Assembly (NCBI RefSeq): GCF_000741205.1 | Contig: NZ_JGYW01000010.1 | Location: 1-39,633, forward strand | Source: Bifidobacterium gallicum DSM 20093 = LMG 11596 | Lineage (GTDB): Bacteria; Actinomycetota; Actinomycetes; Actinomycetales; Bifidobacteriaceae | Direction: 5' to 3' | DNA length: 39,633 nt | Shown here: in pieces, positions 24,697 through 34,535 of the stretch | Position numbering within the stretch: the first letter of the stretch is position 1 | How the letters are laid out: each line of letters starts with the position of its first letter | The notes under the pieces: model-generated | What the model was told of the DNA's origin: nothing | The model's input: only the letters and a program-made list of their open reading frames with translations | Databases searched by the model: none | Program-made: the position numbers and the translations under genes

Positions 24697-25836
24697 TTAT
24701 TTCTGCTCAGGCGTTGAAGGCGTTGCTTCGTCGGATTGCGCATCGCCATCCGACGTGGCCTTCTCGCCACAATGGCGTGCGGCGTCGGTGTCGCCATCGT
24801 CGTTCTTGGATTCGCCGCTCGCTTCGCAGTCTTCAATCTCCGGGCTGAGCAAGCGCTCGACTTGTTTGACCAGTGAACTGATCCATGCGGTGACGTCCGG
24901 TTCGTCTGCCGGTATTTGTTCGGTCACGTCCAGCACGGCAACGGGGTTGTCGGGGTCATGGTTGGCCGCCTCAACGAGGAGTTTGGCTGTTTCGCTGTGT
25001 TCCTGGGGATTGTTGACGAGCAAATCGATGCCATGGTCGTCAATGAGCTGTTGAAAATCCTTGATATCGGAGGCCGATGGCTCGCTGTCGGATTGGGCGG
25101 CCTGTTCAAATCCTTTGGGCGTGAGATTGCGTATGCCCAAATCGCTGAGCAGATAGGCGGCGATGTTCTCCACGGCCGCATACGTGAGGTCGGGGTGATC
25201 CTTGGCGAACTGTTTCATCGTGTCGGCAAGCTTGTCCTCGTCGTCTTGCCACGCATGGTATGCGGTGTCAAACACCTTCTTGTCGTCCGGACGCAGACGG
25301 CATAACGTGTCATGCAGTTCTTTGGCCACGGCTTGGCGTGCATCGTTGGAGAACCATAAATGCGGATTGTCTCCTGGTATGGCGCCAACCATGTCGGCTG
25401 CGGAAATCGTGGTGCCATCACGCGTGGCTTTAGTAGCCCATGAGTCGTATCCGGCACCATTGACGAGCACGATGTCGGCTTTGCTCAACGCGGCCAAATC
25501 CTTGCTCGTGGGTTCAAAATCATGGGCGTCAGTACTGGAGGCTGTCACCAATGAGGTGACGGTGACATCATTGCCACCAATGCGGCTGGCCAGTGAACCC
25601 CATTGGTTGATGGAAGCGACAATGCTCACCGGACCTTTGGCCTCAGGTGTTGCTGTGCCTGGATTGGGGGAGGGGTTGCTTGTGCCCGCGCATCCTGCCA
25701 GCATCATGGCCATGGCCATGAAGGCAATTAGACACCGCACCACCAAGACGCGTGGTATGTGATGGGGCGTTTGCGTCAATCGGCTCATGTTGGGACGCGT
25801 ATTGCTCGTGTTGAATCGATCCGTCTGGTGATACAT
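24697..25836 (-). CDS. znuA: Zinc/manganese ABC transporter solute-binding lipoprotein (ZnuA family)
   Basis: This 379-residue lipoprotein has a signal peptide with lipobox LAGC (Cys becomes the lipid anchor), then a cluster A-I metal-binding protein. Metal ligands visible are His in AHDFEPT and His in NPHLWFS. The position that usually carries the third His appears as Glu in AVENIAAYL, and the last acidic ligand lies later. The His-rich loop common in ZnuA is absent, and the C-terminus instead has an acidic Ser/Asp/Glu tail. Start: the ATG at 25834-25836 has GAGGAGG 12 bases upstream, a long spacing. An ATG 16 codons later has none, and the open frame to 25974 has no support. The ATPase and permease genes follow. 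Confidence 0.87.
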   Translation of the reverse strand: MYHQTDRFNTSNTRPNMSRLTQTPHHIPRVLVVRCLIAFMAMAMMLAGCAGTSNPSPNPGTATPEAKGPVSIVASINQWGSLASRIGGNDVTVTSLVTASSTDAHDFEPTSKDLAALSKADIVLVNGAGYDSWATKATRDGTTISAADMVGAIPGDNPHLWFSNDARQAVAKELHDTLCRLRPDDKKVFDTAYHAWQDDEDKLADTMKQFAKDHPDLTYAAVENIAAYLLSDLGIRNLTPKGFEQAAQSDSEPSASDIKDFQQLIDDHGIDLLVNNPQEHSETAKLLVEAANHDPDNPVAVLDVTEQIPADEPDVTAWISSLVKQVERLLSPEIEDCEASGESKNDDGDTDAARHCGEKATSDGDAQSDEATPSTPEQK

Positions 25837-25990
25837 GATGCGAACAAGCCTCCTCGGTGAGCCACCGTATGCCAATGGCAACCAATATGGGAACAATGCC
25901 ATCATGCGCGGGACCGGGGGTGTCCTTGAAGCCACGCCGAAGCCACGCCATGGGCATCGGCGTGCGCCATGCACGATATGGCGCGTACAC

Positions 25991-26020
25991 TATGCACCAC
26001 ATTGCACCACATTGCACCAC
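25991..26020. repeat. Three tandem 10-bp units just before the folD ribosome binding site
   Basis: TATGCACCAC, ATTGCACCAC and ATTGCACCAC follow one another exactly in 10-base phase, ending three bases before the GAAAGG Shine-Dalgarno sequence of folD. Confidence 0.8.
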
Positions 26021-26035
26021 GATGAAAGGCATACG

Positions 26036-26914
26036 ATGGCAATCATACTCGACGGCAAATCGCTATCCTCCCAGCTCAAGCAGCAGCTCACTGAACGTGT
26101 GGCGGCATTGCGCGCGCAAGGGGTGACGCCGGGCTTGGCCACGGTATTGGTCGGCGAGGACGCGGGTTCGCGCAAATATGTGGCCGGCAAGCATCGTGAT
26201 TGTCAGGAGGTCGGTATTGCCTCAATCCGCCGTGAGTTGCCTGCCGACAGCAGCCAAGACGATGTGATGCAGGTCATCGACGAACTCAACGCCGACCCTT
26301 CCTGCACGGGATACATTGTGCAGCTGCCATTGCCGCGGCATATGGATGCCAATGCGATCCTTGACCGCATTGATCCGGCCAAGGACGCCGACGGATTGCA
26401 TCCGTACAATCTTGGCGAACTTGTGCTACATGTCGATGGGGCGGTTGATACGCCGCAGCCATGCACGCCGGCAGGTGTGTTGAAGCTGCTCAGTGCCTAT
26501 GGCATCGAATTGGCCGGCAAGGAAGTGTGTGTCTTGGGCCGTGGCATCACAATAGGCCGCACAATTGGCCTGATGATGAGTGCGCGCGGCGTGGACGCCA
26601 CGGTCACATTGTGTCATACAGGCACTACGGATGTGCATGCGCATATGCGCCGGGCCGATGTGATTGTGGCGGCATGCGGACAAGCCGGATATGTGCAACC
26701 CGATGACGTCAAGGACGGTGCCGTGCTCGTGGATGTAGGAGTGTCGCGTGTGTGGGATGAGCAAGAGTCGCGCTACCGCGTACATGGTGATATCGATCCG
26801 GCCTGCCACGCCAAAGCGTATGCGTATACGCCCAACCCGGGAGGGGTGGGTCCGATGACCAGGGTCATGTTACTCGACAACGTGGTTACTGCCGCCGAGC
26901 GGGCTTTGGCATAG
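26036..26914 (+). CDS. folD: Bifunctional methylenetetrahydrofolate dehydrogenase / methenyltetrahydrofolate cyclohydrolase
   Basis: FolD interconverts 5,10-methylene-, 5,10-methenyl- and 10-formyl-tetrahydrofolate for purine, fMet and thymidylate supply. This 292-residue protein contains the catalytic Lys region ([17 protein letters not shown]), QLPLP and KDADG, PCTPAG, and an NADP-binding loop read as [11 protein letters not shown]. The more common form of that loop is GRSxxVGxP; the variant may be a lineage feature. The C-terminal signature [11 protein letters not shown] is intact. The open frame continues upstream to 25835, but the ATG at 26036 has GAAAGG seven bases before it and fits the family N-terminus ([11 protein letters not shown]). 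Confidence 0.94.
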   Translation: MAIILDGKSLSSQLKQQLTERVAALRAQGVTPGLATVLVGEDAGSRKYVAGKHRDCQEVGIASIRRELPADSSQDDVMQVIDELNADPSCTGYIVQLPLPRHMDANAILDRIDPAKDADGLHPYNLGELVLHVDGAVDTPQPCTPAGVLKLLSAYGIELAGKEVCVLGRGITIGRTIGLMMSARGVDATVTLCHTGTTDVHAHMRRADVIVAACGQAGYVQPDDVKDGAVLVDVGVSRVWDEQESRYRVHGDIDPACHAKAYAYTPNPGGVGPMTRVMLLDNVVTAAERALA

Positions 26915-27056
26915 ATTGCGACACGCCCGAAATTTTGACATGGTGTTAGGGCAGTGCTGCCAGTACTATGAATGACTGTATGTGCATGCTTCACGCATGC
27001 GCCCATAACTGAATATCGATACTATCCATTTACATAATTGCAAGAAACCACATTAC

Positions 27057-28544
27057 ATGGCAGAGAACAATAACGGAGTCGAAAAGGTCGCCATCAACGA
27101 TATTGGCACCGTCGAAGACTTCATCAAGGCAGTCGATTCCACCATCAAGAACTTCGATGATGGTGATTTGGTTGAGGGTCAGGTCGTCAAGGTCGACCAC
27201 GACGAAGTGCTGCTCGACATCGGCTACAAGACTGAGGGTGTCATTCCCTCCCGCGAGCTTTCCATCAAGAAGGACGTTGATCCCGATGAGGTCGTCGAAG
27301 TTGGCGACACCATCGAGGCCCTTGTCGTGACCAAGGAAGACAAGGAAGGTCGTCTGATCCTGTCCAAGAAGCGTGCACAGTACGAGCGCGCCTGGGGCGA
27401 CATCGAGAAGATCAAGGAAGACGATGGCGTGGTCGAAGGCACCGTCATCGAGGCTGTCAAGGGCGGCCTCATCGTCGACATCGGTCTGCGTGGCTTCCTG
27501 CCGGCTTCCCTTGTTGAGATGCGTCGTGTGCGCGACCTGTCGCCGTACATCGGCCAGAAGATCAAGGCCAAGATCCTTGAGCTCGACAAGAACCGCAACA
27601 ATGTGGTGCTGTCGCGCCGCCAGTACCTTGAGGAAACGCAGTCCGAGGTCCGTGAGACCTTCCTGTCGCAGCTCAAGAAGGGCCAGATTCGTGAAGGTGT
27701 CGTGTCCTCCATCGTCAACTTCGGCGCATTCGTCGATCTCGGTGGTGTTGACGGCCTGATCCACGTGTCCGAGCTGTCCTGGAAGCACATTGACCACCCG
27801 TCAGAGGTTGTCAAGGTTGGCGACAAGGTCACCGTTGAGGTGCTCGACGTCGATCTCGATCGCGAACGCATCTCGCTGTCGCTCAAGGCTACGCAGGAAG
27901 ATCCGTGGCAGCGTTTCGCTCGCACGCATGTTCCTGGCCAGATTGTGCGCGGCAAGGTCACGAAGATAGTGCAGTTCGGTGTCTTCATTTCCGTCGAAGA
28001 CGGCATCGAAGGCCTCGTGCACATCTCCGAGCTGGCCAACCGCCACGTCGAGAACCCGGAGACCGTCGTCAAGCCGGGCGAAGAAGTCTTCGTCAAGGTC
28101 ATCGACGTCGATCTCGATCGTCGCCGTATCTCGCTGTCGCTCAAGCAGGCCAACGATTCTGTTGATCCGGCTTCCGAAGACTTCGATCCAGCTCTGTACG
28201 GCATGCCGGCAGAGTACGACGAAGAGGGCAACTACAAGTATCCGGAAGGCTTCGATCCGAACACCAACGAGTGGATCGCCGGTTACGAAAAGCAGCGTGA
28301 GGAGTGGGAGTCGCAGTACGCCGCCGCTCACGATCTGTGGGAACAGCACAAGGAGTTCGTGGCCAAGGAACTCGAAAACGCCGAAGCTTCGGCTGCCGAG
28401 GATGGCCAGAACACCGAAGCTGCCAAGGAAGAGCCCGAAGAGGAGACCTCCAACTACTCCTCCGACAACACCTCCAATGGCACGCTCGCTGATTCCGACC
28501 AGCTGGCCGCCCTGCGCGAGCAGCTGCTCAGCGAAAAGAAGTGA
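27057..28544 (+). CDS. rpsA: 30S ribosomal protein S1
   Basis: S1 helps the 30S subunit bind mRNA. This 495-residue protein has four S1 OB-fold domains (roughly 35-105, 120-190, 205-275 and 290-365) marked by repeated phrases such as VSSIVNFGAFVDLGGVDGLIHVSEL and RISLSLK. A C-terminal acidic, Ala/Glu-rich tail follows. Four domains is the usual actinobacterial form (six in E. coli). The codon use is strongly biased, as expected for a highly expressed gene. The Shine-Dalgarno sequence is weak (AAGAAA about 12 bases upstream). A strong hairpin terminator follows. Confidence 0.96.
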   Translation: MAENNNGVEKVAINDIGTVEDFIKAVDSTIKNFDDGDLVEGQVVKVDHDEVLLDIGYKTEGVIPSRELSIKKDVDPDEVVEVGDTIEALVVTKEDKEGRLILSKKRAQYERAWGDIEKIKEDDGVVEGTVIEAVKGGLIVDIGLRGFLPASLVEMRRVRDLSPYIGQKIKAKILELDKNRNNVVLSRRQYLEETQSEVRETFLSQLKKGQIREGVVSSIVNFGAFVDLGGVDGLIHVSELSWKHIDHPSEVVKVGDKVTVEVLDVDLDRERISLSLKATQEDPWQRFARTHVPGQIVRGKVTKIVQFGVFISVEDGIEGLVHISELANRHVENPETVVKPGEEVFVKVIDVDLDRRRISLSLKQANDSVDPASEDFDPALYGMPAEYDEEGNYKYPEGFDPNTNEWIAGYEKQREEWESQYAAAHDLWEQHKEFVAKELENAEASAAEDGQNTEAAKEEPEEETSNYSSDNTSNGTLADSDQLAALREQLLSEKK

Positions 28545-28586
28545 ACTCGCTTAAGAAGTTGAGTGCCTAGGGGCCATGCCCCGACT

Positions 28587-28626
28587 ATGGGTCCGCATCA
28601 CGCCATTGAGCGCAATGCGGACCCAT
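28587..28626 (+). terminator. rpsA terminator hairpin
   Basis: Perfect 12-bp arms 28587-28598 and 28615-28626 enclose a 16-base loop, followed by TGTTGT. It lies 42 bases after the rpsA stop. Confidence 0.8.
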
Positions 28627-28698
28627 TGTTGTACACGGTGTTCTCATGTGGCACGCGATACTGTAACGCCTAATACGAAGAGCACCTGAGAGAGAAAG

Positions 28699-29238
28699 AT
28701 GATCGAGACGCACGCGAACCCATTGGCAGGATCTGCATTGGCATGCGATTGCATCGTGACGATGCTCAATCAACGCCATATCGTCCATGAAATCATTGCG
28801 CATGCGCCCGTGACCACTGCCCGGGCGGCACAATCATTGGCACTGCCATACCCAGAGGCCCAAGCGGTGAACCTGTTTCTCAAGGATGGTGCCAAAGCGC
28901 ACTACTTTCTTGTGGTGGCCCATGCCGGAACCCATGTGGACCTCAAATGTTTGCGGACTGCTTTGCACAGTGCGCGTTTGAGTTTCGCCAAACCGCAGGA
29001 ATTGCAAGAGGTATTGGGGCTTGAACCGGGCGCGGTCACCCCATTGGGCACATTGGCCGATACGGACCATCGTACCGATGTCGTGATTGACCAGTCATTC
29101 CAGCATCGACTCATCGGTGTTCACCCCTGCACCAATGCGGCTACTTTGTACCTCTGCACCGATGACCTTGTACATGTGCTTGCCGAGCATGGTGTGCATA
29201 CGATCTTCCTTGATATGAGTTCGAAGCCTTGCACATGA
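28699..29238 (+). CDS. YbaK/ProX-type aminoacyl-tRNA deacylase (PrdX-like)
   Basis: This 179-residue protein matches the free-standing editing domains related to the INS domain of prolyl-tRNA synthetase, which remove wrongly attached amino acids (for example Ala from tRNA-Pro). Visible features are the NLFLKDGAKAHYFLVV strand pair with the conserved Lys, SFAKPQELQEVLGLEPGAVTP, and the C-terminal HPCTNAATLYLCTDDLV, which corresponds to the HPxxNxxT signature of the PrdX/ProXp-ala group. The exact substrate cannot be read. A purine-rich GAGAGAAAG immediately before the ATG may be a poorly spaced ribosome binding site. The gene stands between rpsA and a MerR regulator with clear gaps on both sides. 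Confidence 0.85.
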   Translation: MIETHANPLAGSALACDCIVTMLNQRHIVHEIIAHAPVTTARAAQSLALPYPEAQAVNLFLKDGAKAHYFLVVAHAGTHVDLKCLRTALHSARLSFAKPQELQEVLGLEPGAVTPLGTLADTDHRTDVVIDQSFQHRLIGVHPCTNAATLYLCTDDLVHVLAEHGVHTIFLDMSSKPCT

Positions 29239-29466
29239 ATGGTGCGGATTGCTGGCGCACGATGCCATCGGATCGTCCATGATGCACTGGGTTCGGCCAC
29301 GCATATCCAAGTGCCGCTACGTAACAATGGGCTGCGGCATGCCACCCATGATGAGCCCGACCAGGGCGCACAGCAAACCAGGCGGTGAACTCTGTAGCCG
29401 ACACGCCGTGAACTTGCTGGTGACGCAGCGTCATCAGGCATAGTGCGGGGTGAAAGGAGGCATGCC

Positions 29467-30210
29467 ATGTCTACACCAGCATCGGCACCAACCTATTCCA
29501 CAGGACAAATTGCCGAGCATTGCGGGGTCAGCGTGCGCACAGTGCAATATTATGATCGGCAAGGGTTGCTGGAACCCAGCGGAGATTCAACATCAGGCCG
29601 ACGCAACTACACTGATGACGATGTGCTCAAGCTCGAGTACATCTTGATGCTCAAAGCCACGGGTATGTCATTGGCTGCGATCCGCACAATCATGGAAAGC
29701 CCATACCAGATGCGCATGCTCATGGATGTGTTGGGGGACCAGCAGCAGACGTTGCAGAGGGAAATCGAGGACCGTGAACGCAAACTCGCGGCGATTCGCC
29801 AGCTGCATGCCGATGTGCAACTGCATGGTCGGCTGACGCTCTCCACACGAACCGACATGGCGAATACGATGAATAACAGAACCTCATGGAAACGTTTTGC
29901 CATAGCATTGATCATCATGAGTGTGCTCATGGAAGCGCTATGGATTTGCGGATTGATCTGTGCCATCCAAACCGGCCGCTGGTGGGTGTTTGCGCTGTGC
30001 CTGGCCATTGCGATTGTGGGACTTAGCTGTATGACATGGCGGTATTACCGGCACGTCAGTTACTGGGATCCACAATCACAACAGGAATTCACCCCGAAGT
30101 TTTGGCCATGGTTCTTTGCACAGCATACGCTGCATACAAGGAAGCTGCGTGTACCACAAACCGGGCAGAAAGTTTGGTGTGTGGAGCATTACCATACGCA
30201 AGCGTGGTGA
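29467..30210 (+). CDS. MerR-family transcriptional regulator with two C-terminal membrane helices
   Basis: The 247-residue protein begins with a MerR winged-helix domain (YSTGQIAEHCGVSVRTVQYYDRQGLLEP, GRRNYTDDDV; residues about 8-78). A helical coiled-coil dimerisation region follows (about 85-120), then two hydrophobic segments (about 140-163 and 170-188). The last 50 or so residues are Trp/Aro-rich. No metal-binding Cys pair of the MerR effector type is visible. A DNA-binding domain tied to the membrane suggests sensing of envelope or membrane state by a one-component regulator. GGAGG lies six bases before the chosen ATG; the ATG at 29443 has no such site. The 228 bases before it hold no convincing gene. 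Confidence 0.85.
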   Translation: MSTPASAPTYSTGQIAEHCGVSVRTVQYYDRQGLLEPSGDSTSGRRNYTDDDVLKLEYILMLKATGMSLAAIRTIMESPYQMRMLMDVLGDQQQTLQREIEDRERKLAAIRQLHADVQLHGRLTLSTRTDMANTMNNRTSWKRFAIALIIMSVLMEALWICGLICAIQTGRWWVFALCLAIAIVGLSCMTWRYYRHVSYWDPQSQQEFTPKFWPWFFAQHTLHTRKLRVPQTGQKVWCVEHYHTQAW

Positions 30211-30268
30211 TGCAATGTGCACAGGCGTTGCCACATAGGCCAGCGGTCGGCAGGCTTGCAGCATGCTG

Positions 30269-30307
30269 GCGGCAGGCATGATCAGCACGTCCCCTCATGC
30301 CTGCCGC
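30269..30307 (+). terminator. Perfect 13-bp hairpin after the MerR gene
   Basis: Arms 30269-30281 and 30295-30307 pair perfectly around a 13-base loop. There is no T run after it, so termination is likely but not certain. Confidence 0.65.
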
Positions 30308-30338
30308 TGATGGCGTCACACAGGTTGTTGTGCGCGGC

Positions 30339-30344
30339 TAGTCT
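30339..30344 (+). promoter_or_regulatory. -10 hexamer TAGTCT placed for a leaderless coaE transcript
   Basis: TAGTCT ends seven bases before the coaE ATG (30352), and no Shine-Dalgarno sequence is present. Confidence 0.45.
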
Positions 30345-30351
30345 GGTATGC

Positions 30352-31002
30352 ATGATCAGGATTGCGTTGACCGGTGGTATTGCAGCCGGTAAAAGTACGG
30401 TGTCGCAGCATTTGCGCGAGTGCGGCATTGCGGTCATTGATTACGATGAGTTGACGCACATATTGCAAGAGCCAGGTTCGCCGGCCATCATGTTGCTGGA
30501 GCAACGGTTCGGCCCTGACGTCATTGATGCGGACGGTCGCGTTGATCGTGCGGCGCTGGCGGCGCGCGTATTTGGGGGCGCGCAAGGGGACAATACGGCG
30601 TTGGCGGATTTGAATGCGATTATGCATCCGCTGATTGACCAGTTGGCTGCCGAGGCTGAACGTCATGTGCTGGCCGTCAATCCCAATGCCGTCATCGTGC
30701 ATGACATTCCTTTATATGCTGATGTGCATGAGCATTTGCCCGTGACGTTCGACCATGTGATGACTGTGGAAGCACCTGTGTCGACGCGGGTGCAACGTAT
30801 GATGCGTACACGCGCTATGAGCCGTGAACAAGCATTGGCGCGTATCGTCAACCAAGCTACAAGCGAGCAGCGTGAACAGTTGGCCGACGCTGTCATTGAC
30901 GGTAATGCTGCCATACCAGACATGGATTGTCAGGTCGATCAGCTCTTGCGTTCATGGCATGTGCCGATGGCGGCGACGCATGCACCATCAGAAAGGTTGT
31001 GA
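30352..31002 (+). CDS. coaE: Dephospho-CoA kinase
   Basis: CoaE phosphorylates dephospho-CoA, the last step of coenzyme A synthesis. This 216-residue protein has the P-loop GGIAAGKST (8-16), the DYDELTH segment that corresponds to the conserved DAD-like motif, and the CoA-domain phrases HPLI and VHDIPLYAD (usual form DxPLLxE). The RMMRTRAMSREQALARI lid helix with arginines is typical. The ATG at 30352 is chosen over upstream in-frame codons because it fits the family N-terminus (MIRIALTGGIAAGKS) and follows a TAGTCT box. Its stop is three bases before uvrB; coaE-uvrB pairing is usual in Actinobacteria. Confidence 0.93.
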   Translation: MIRIALTGGIAAGKSTVSQHLRECGIAVIDYDELTHILQEPGSPAIMLLEQRFGPDVIDADGRVDRAALAARVFGGAQGDNTALADLNAIMHPLIDQLAAEAERHVLAVNPNAVIVHDIPLYADVHEHLPVTFDHVMTVEAPVSTRVQRMMRTRAMSREQALARIVNQATSEQREQLADAVIDGNAAIPDMDCQVDQLLRSWHVPMAATHAPSERL

Positions 31003-31005
31003 TCC

Positions 31006-33117
<2,112 letters not shown>

Positions 33118-33141
33118 CGGGTACTGATACTTGTCGGCCAT

Positions 33142-33192
33142 GATGTAACGGTTGTCCCAAGCCATGAACCGCTGGGGGACAGCCGTCACATC
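33142..33192 (+). terminator. Imperfect 17-bp hairpin after uvrB
   Basis: Arms 33142-33158 and 33176-33192 pair with one G-T and one mismatch. The hairpin lies between uvrB and the terC -10 box, so it may end the coaE-uvrB transcript. Confidence 0.65.
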
Positions 33193-33199
33193 GCTTTCG

Positions 33200-33205
33200 T
33201 ATGCT
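33200..33205 (+). promoter_or_regulatory. -10 hexamer TATGCT placed for a leaderless terC transcript
   Basis: TATGCT ends seven bases before the ATG at 33213. It overlaps an in-frame ATG at 33201, which would lie upstream of the transcript start. This favours the later ATG as the real start. Confidence 0.5.
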
Positions 33206-33212
33206 AAAGCGT

Positions 33213-34241
33213 ATGTCTGAAACCCCTATGGTCTTCATGGTTGTTACGTACGCTGTGCTGGCGGTATTTTTCATTGTTGACTTGTTTGTGATTGGTCGTC
33301 GTCCCCATGTACCCACCACGAAGGAATGCGTGCAGCATATCGTATTTTTTGTGGTCATGGCATTGGTATTCGCCGGACTCATGTGGTTTTTCGCAGGAGC
33401 CAAACCGTCCATCGAATTCCTGTCGGGTTGGTTGACCGAGTATTCGCTGAGCATCGACAACTTGTTCGTGTTCGTCATCATCATGGCGAACTTCGCGGTT
33501 CCCAAGAATTTGCAAAAATACGTGCTGTCCATCGGCATTACAATCGCGCTGGTATTGCGCGGCATCTTCATTCTGATCGGAGCTGCGATTGTGGAGCGCT
33601 TCACGTGGGTGTTCTTCCTGTTTGGCGCATTTTTGATTTACACGGCCATCAAAGTGGCGCGCGGTGAGGATGAGGATGAGGAGTTTCATGAAAACGTGCT
33701 GATCCGCATGCTGCGCAAGGTGACGCATGTGACGAACGACTATGATGGGCGCCATTTGCGCGTCACCCATGATGGTGTGAAGTTCTTTACACCGATGCTC
33801 ATTGTGTTTGTCACCATCGGCACCACGGACTTGATGTTCGCGTTTGATTCCATCCCGGCGATTTTCGGATTGACGAAGGACCCGTTCATTGTGTTCACGT
33901 CGAACATCTTTGCGTTGCTTGGCTTGCAGCAACTGTATTTCTTGCTGGGGTCCTTGCTTGACAAACTTGTGTATTTGCCGGCCGGCCTGTCAGTGGTGTT
34001 GGGCTTCATCGGTGTCAAACTGATTATGGAAGCGTTGCATGGCAACTCGTTGCCGTTCATCAATGATGGCAAACCAGTGGCGTGGGTGCCGGAGATTCCC
34101 ACGTGGCTTTCGCTGGTGGTCATTGTTGCGGCCATTGGTGGAGCGGCGTTGGCCAGTGTGATCCGTATGCGCCAACCTGATGCGCCCAAGCTTGACGAGA
34201 CCAAGAATGTTGAGGTGGCTGAGCCCAGCGAGAAACAATAG
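33213..34241 (+). CDS. terC: TerC family integral membrane protein
   Basis: This 342-residue protein with about nine hydrophobic segments belongs to the TerC/Alx family, linked to manganese export and to metalation of secreted proteins in other bacteria. Conserved acidic membrane motifs are present: TEYSLSIDNLFVF and TDLMFAFDSIPAIFG. A cytoplasmic acidic loop (GEDEDEEFHEN) and an acidic C-terminal tail follow the family pattern. The start at 33213 is chosen because of the TATGCT box; the ATGs at 33201 and 33228 are alternatives. It sits between uvrB and pyk, a common actinobacterial order. Confidence 0.92.
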   Translation: MSETPMVFMVVTYAVLAVFFIVDLFVIGRRPHVPTTKECVQHIVFFVVMALVFAGLMWFFAGAKPSIEFLSGWLTEYSLSIDNLFVFVIIMANFAVPKNLQKYVLSIGITIALVLRGIFILIGAAIVERFTWVFFLFGAFLIYTAIKVARGEDEDEEFHENVLIRMLRKVTHVTNDYDGRHLRVTHDGVKFFTPMLIVFVTIGTTDLMFAFDSIPAIFGLTKDPFIVFTSNIFALLGLQQLYFLLGSLLDKLVYLPAGLSVVLGFIGVKLIMEALHGNSLPFINDGKPVAWVPEIPTWLSLVVIVAAIGGAALASVIRMRQPDAPKLDETKNVEVAEPSEKQ

Positions 34242-34280
34242 GTCGAGTGTGCCGAATCGGTGCATGTTCCAAAGGTTTTC

Positions 34281-34325
34281 CAACGCTTTGAGGCAACGTT
34301 TTGAAAACGTTTACTCAAAGCGTTG
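34281..34325. terminator. Nested palindrome: 12-bp outer stem around a 17-base inner palindrome
   Basis: Outer arms CAACGCTTTGAG (34281-34292) and CTCAAAGCGTTG (34314-34325) are perfect. Between them AACGTTTTGAAAACGTT (34295-34311) is itself a palindrome, so one long hairpin forms with a small internal loop. It lies 39 bases after terC and has no T run; it could end the terC transcript or act in the pyk leader region. Confidence 0.65.
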
Positions 34326-34413
34326 TCCGTATCTGCGCAACCATGGGCAATCGTTGGAATAGCGCCGGATGGAGGTATGGTTTAGATGCTGAAGTTTGGC
34401 GGAAAAGAGCCTA

Positions 34414-34427
34414 TGTTAACGCTAACA
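34414..34427. promoter_or_regulatory. LacI-family-like operator upstream of pyk
   Basis: TGTTAACGCTAACA has perfect TGTTA/TAACA arms around a CG-containing centre, the form of LacI-family operators. It lies 109 bases before the pyk ATG. In bifidobacteria a LacI-type regulator (AraQ) has been predicted to control central sugar metabolism through sites of this general form; applying that here is inference. Confidence 0.55.
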
Positions 34428-34535
34428 ACACGCGAGCGCTGAACTAGATGTCGAGTTGCTCTTGCGCTATGGTGGTCAGTGGCTACCGCATCACAGGGTG
34501 CGGTATGACATCATAGAAAAGGACAGGCAGAACGC

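Noticed and set aside
25837-25930. Second Zur box upstream of the solute-binding protein gene
   Set aside because: ATGGGAACAATGCCAT has some dyad character but lacks the ATNATT core seen in the accepted box.
26935-26969. TTGACA (26935) and TACTAT (26964) as an rpsA promoter
   Set aside because: The spacing is 23 bases, too long for a standard promoter. The rpsA promoter is left unassigned.
27224-28231. 335-codon Ser/Thr-rich open frame antisense to rpsA
   Set aside because: Produced by the extreme codon bias of rpsA; the protein is low complexity.
29239-29458. Possible gene between the deacylase and the MerR regulator
   Set aside because: Several short frames exist on both strands, but none has a ribosome binding site or protein-like composition. 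Left as non-coding.
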